A stretch of DNA of 6,041 nt, taken from an uncultured Treponema sp. GTDB lineage: Bacteria; Spirochaetota; Spirochaetia; Treponematales; Treponemataceae. Below the pieces are notes generated by a model that was not told the origin of the DNA, made no database searches, and worked only from the letters and a program-made list of their open reading frames with translations. A program made the position numbers and the translations under genes. This document shows positions 5,528-6,041 of this stretch, piece after piece; within the stretch, counting starts at the first letter, position 1, and each line of letters begins with the position of its first letter. The stretch covers positions 1-6,041 of the forward strand of contig CAJOQA010000099.1 of assembly GCA_905236465.1 (NCBI GenBank), read 5' to 3'.

Positions 5528-6041
5528 ATGACTAATAGAACAAACCTCATGTCCATACAACCATATTTTGTTATGGATACAGATAATTTTTGTCAAAGAA
5601 TATTGTTGCAAAACGGGATATCGCATTTCTACAGTTTCAACAATTCATCTAGCACAGACGTTATAATCAAACTGCTTGTAGATGGCTGCAGCAACATCAT
5701 ATTTGAATATAATAATGAAAACCATTCGCTTAGGAGCCATTTTATTGGAAGCACCATTGAACCTAGAACCTTTTGCATAAGAAAAAACTGTAGCTACTTC
5801 TGTGTCAGATTGCAACCAGCCGCAGCAACAAAATTTATTAAGGAAATAGACGTAAAGGACAGCATAGGTAAAATCATCATCATTGACACGCTTCCTTCTG
5901 TAAAAGATGTTTGCGCCGCAATGAAAGAGGAAAAGGATTTTGACTCTAGGGTGCAGACCTTTCTTGACTGCTATGCAATGGCACAAGAAACCGGTGAAAA
6001 TCAAAGTAAGAGTGGGCTCTTCAAGCAGATTGCGGATATCA
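5528..6041 (+). CDS. AraC-family transcriptional regulator, N-terminal sensor part (3' end outside window)
   Basis: A reading frame stays open from 5528 to the window edge (171 complete codons). Residues about 46-105 match the DUF6597-type sensor domain of AraC regulators: a DGC-NIIFEY segment (52-61), FIGST--P (72-79) and the VRLQPAA segment (93-99), corresponding to the usual DGC-DIIF, -VGT---P and -IRFKPG- blocks. The AraC DNA-binding domain would follow beyond the window, so the family call is provisional. It reads in the same direction as the dehydrogenase operon but lies beyond its terminator, so it is probably a separately controlled local regulator. The start is uncertain: neither the ATG at 5528 nor the in-frame ATG at 5549 has a visible Shine-Dalgarno, unlike every other gene here. 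A TATGAT (5520-5525) just upstream could be a -10 for a transcript starting near 5532, which would favour the later ATG. Confidence 0.72.
   Translation, partial: MTNRTNLMSIQPYFVMDTDNFCQRILLQNGISHFYSFNNSSSTDVIIKLLVDGCSNIIFEYNNENHSLRSHFIGSTIEPRTFCIRKNCSYFCVRLQPAAATKFIKEIDVKDSIGKIIIIDTLPSVKDVCAAMKEEKDFDSRVQTFLDCYAMAQETGENQSKSGLFKQIADI

Noticed and set aside
5645..6004. Open minus-strand frame of 119 codons
   Set aside because: It lies wholly opposite the AraC-type coding region, whose protein has clear family blocks; the minus-strand translation looks random.
1..6041. Mobile element, CRISPR array or tRNA gene
   Set aside because: No transposase or integrase reading frame, no regularly spaced direct repeats and no tRNA-like cloverleaf were seen; all the long frames are ordinary metabolic, transport or regulatory genes.

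Overview
The window (about 40% G+C by eye) looks like a piece of an anaerobic bacterial chromosome. It has strong GGAGG-type ribosome sites, a short-signal lipoprotein, ferredoxin-type flavoenzymes and an AraC regulator with a DUF6597-like sensor domain. This fits a host-associated spirochaete (Treponema-like) or a clostridial Firmicute. I lean towards Treponema at low confidence, because no rRNA or other marker gene is present.

Layout. Positions 1-1748 on the minus strand hold the start of an ABC importer operon: a MetN-type ATPase with a C-terminal NIL domain, then a substrate-binding lipoprotein of the NMT1/SsuA/TauA type that runs off the left edge. A permease gene is expected further left. 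Positions 1749-2035 are a divergent, AT-rich control region with inverted and direct short repeats. Positions 2036-5412 on the plus strand are a tight four-gene operon: a small [2Fe-2S] protein (HcnA-like), an FAD/NAD(P) disulfide-reductase-fold subunit carrying a ferredoxin-like cysteine region (HcnB-like), a free-standing BFD-like [2Fe-2S] protein, and a DAO-family FAD subunit (HcnC/sarcosine oxidase beta-like). Positions 5413-5527 hold a consensus-like promoter immediately followed by a strong intrinsic terminator. From 5528 to the right edge is the 5' part of an AraC-family regulator gene.

Working model. The four plus-strand genes encode a multi-subunit, membrane-independent amine or amino-acid dehydrogenase of the proline / D-hydroxyproline / opine / sarcosine dehydrogenase superfamily. 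The DAO subunit would oxidise a secondary-amine or amino-acid substrate. Electrons would pass through the [2Fe-2S] and ferredoxin-type centres to the second flavin subunit and then to NAD(P)+ or another carrier. The divergent importer may bring in the substrate, and the adjacent regulator may sense it. The enzyme class is well supported by motifs; the substrate, the electron acceptor and the functional link to the transporter are inference.

The main points of interest are: a split of the usual HcnB-type subunit (its BFD domain and conserved tail are a separate gene, while a ferredoxin-like region occupies its C-terminal part), a MetN/NIL ATPase paired with a non-MetQ binding protein, a promoter that fires directly into a terminator, and interleaved complementary segments in the transporter leader, one of which overlaps its ribosome site.
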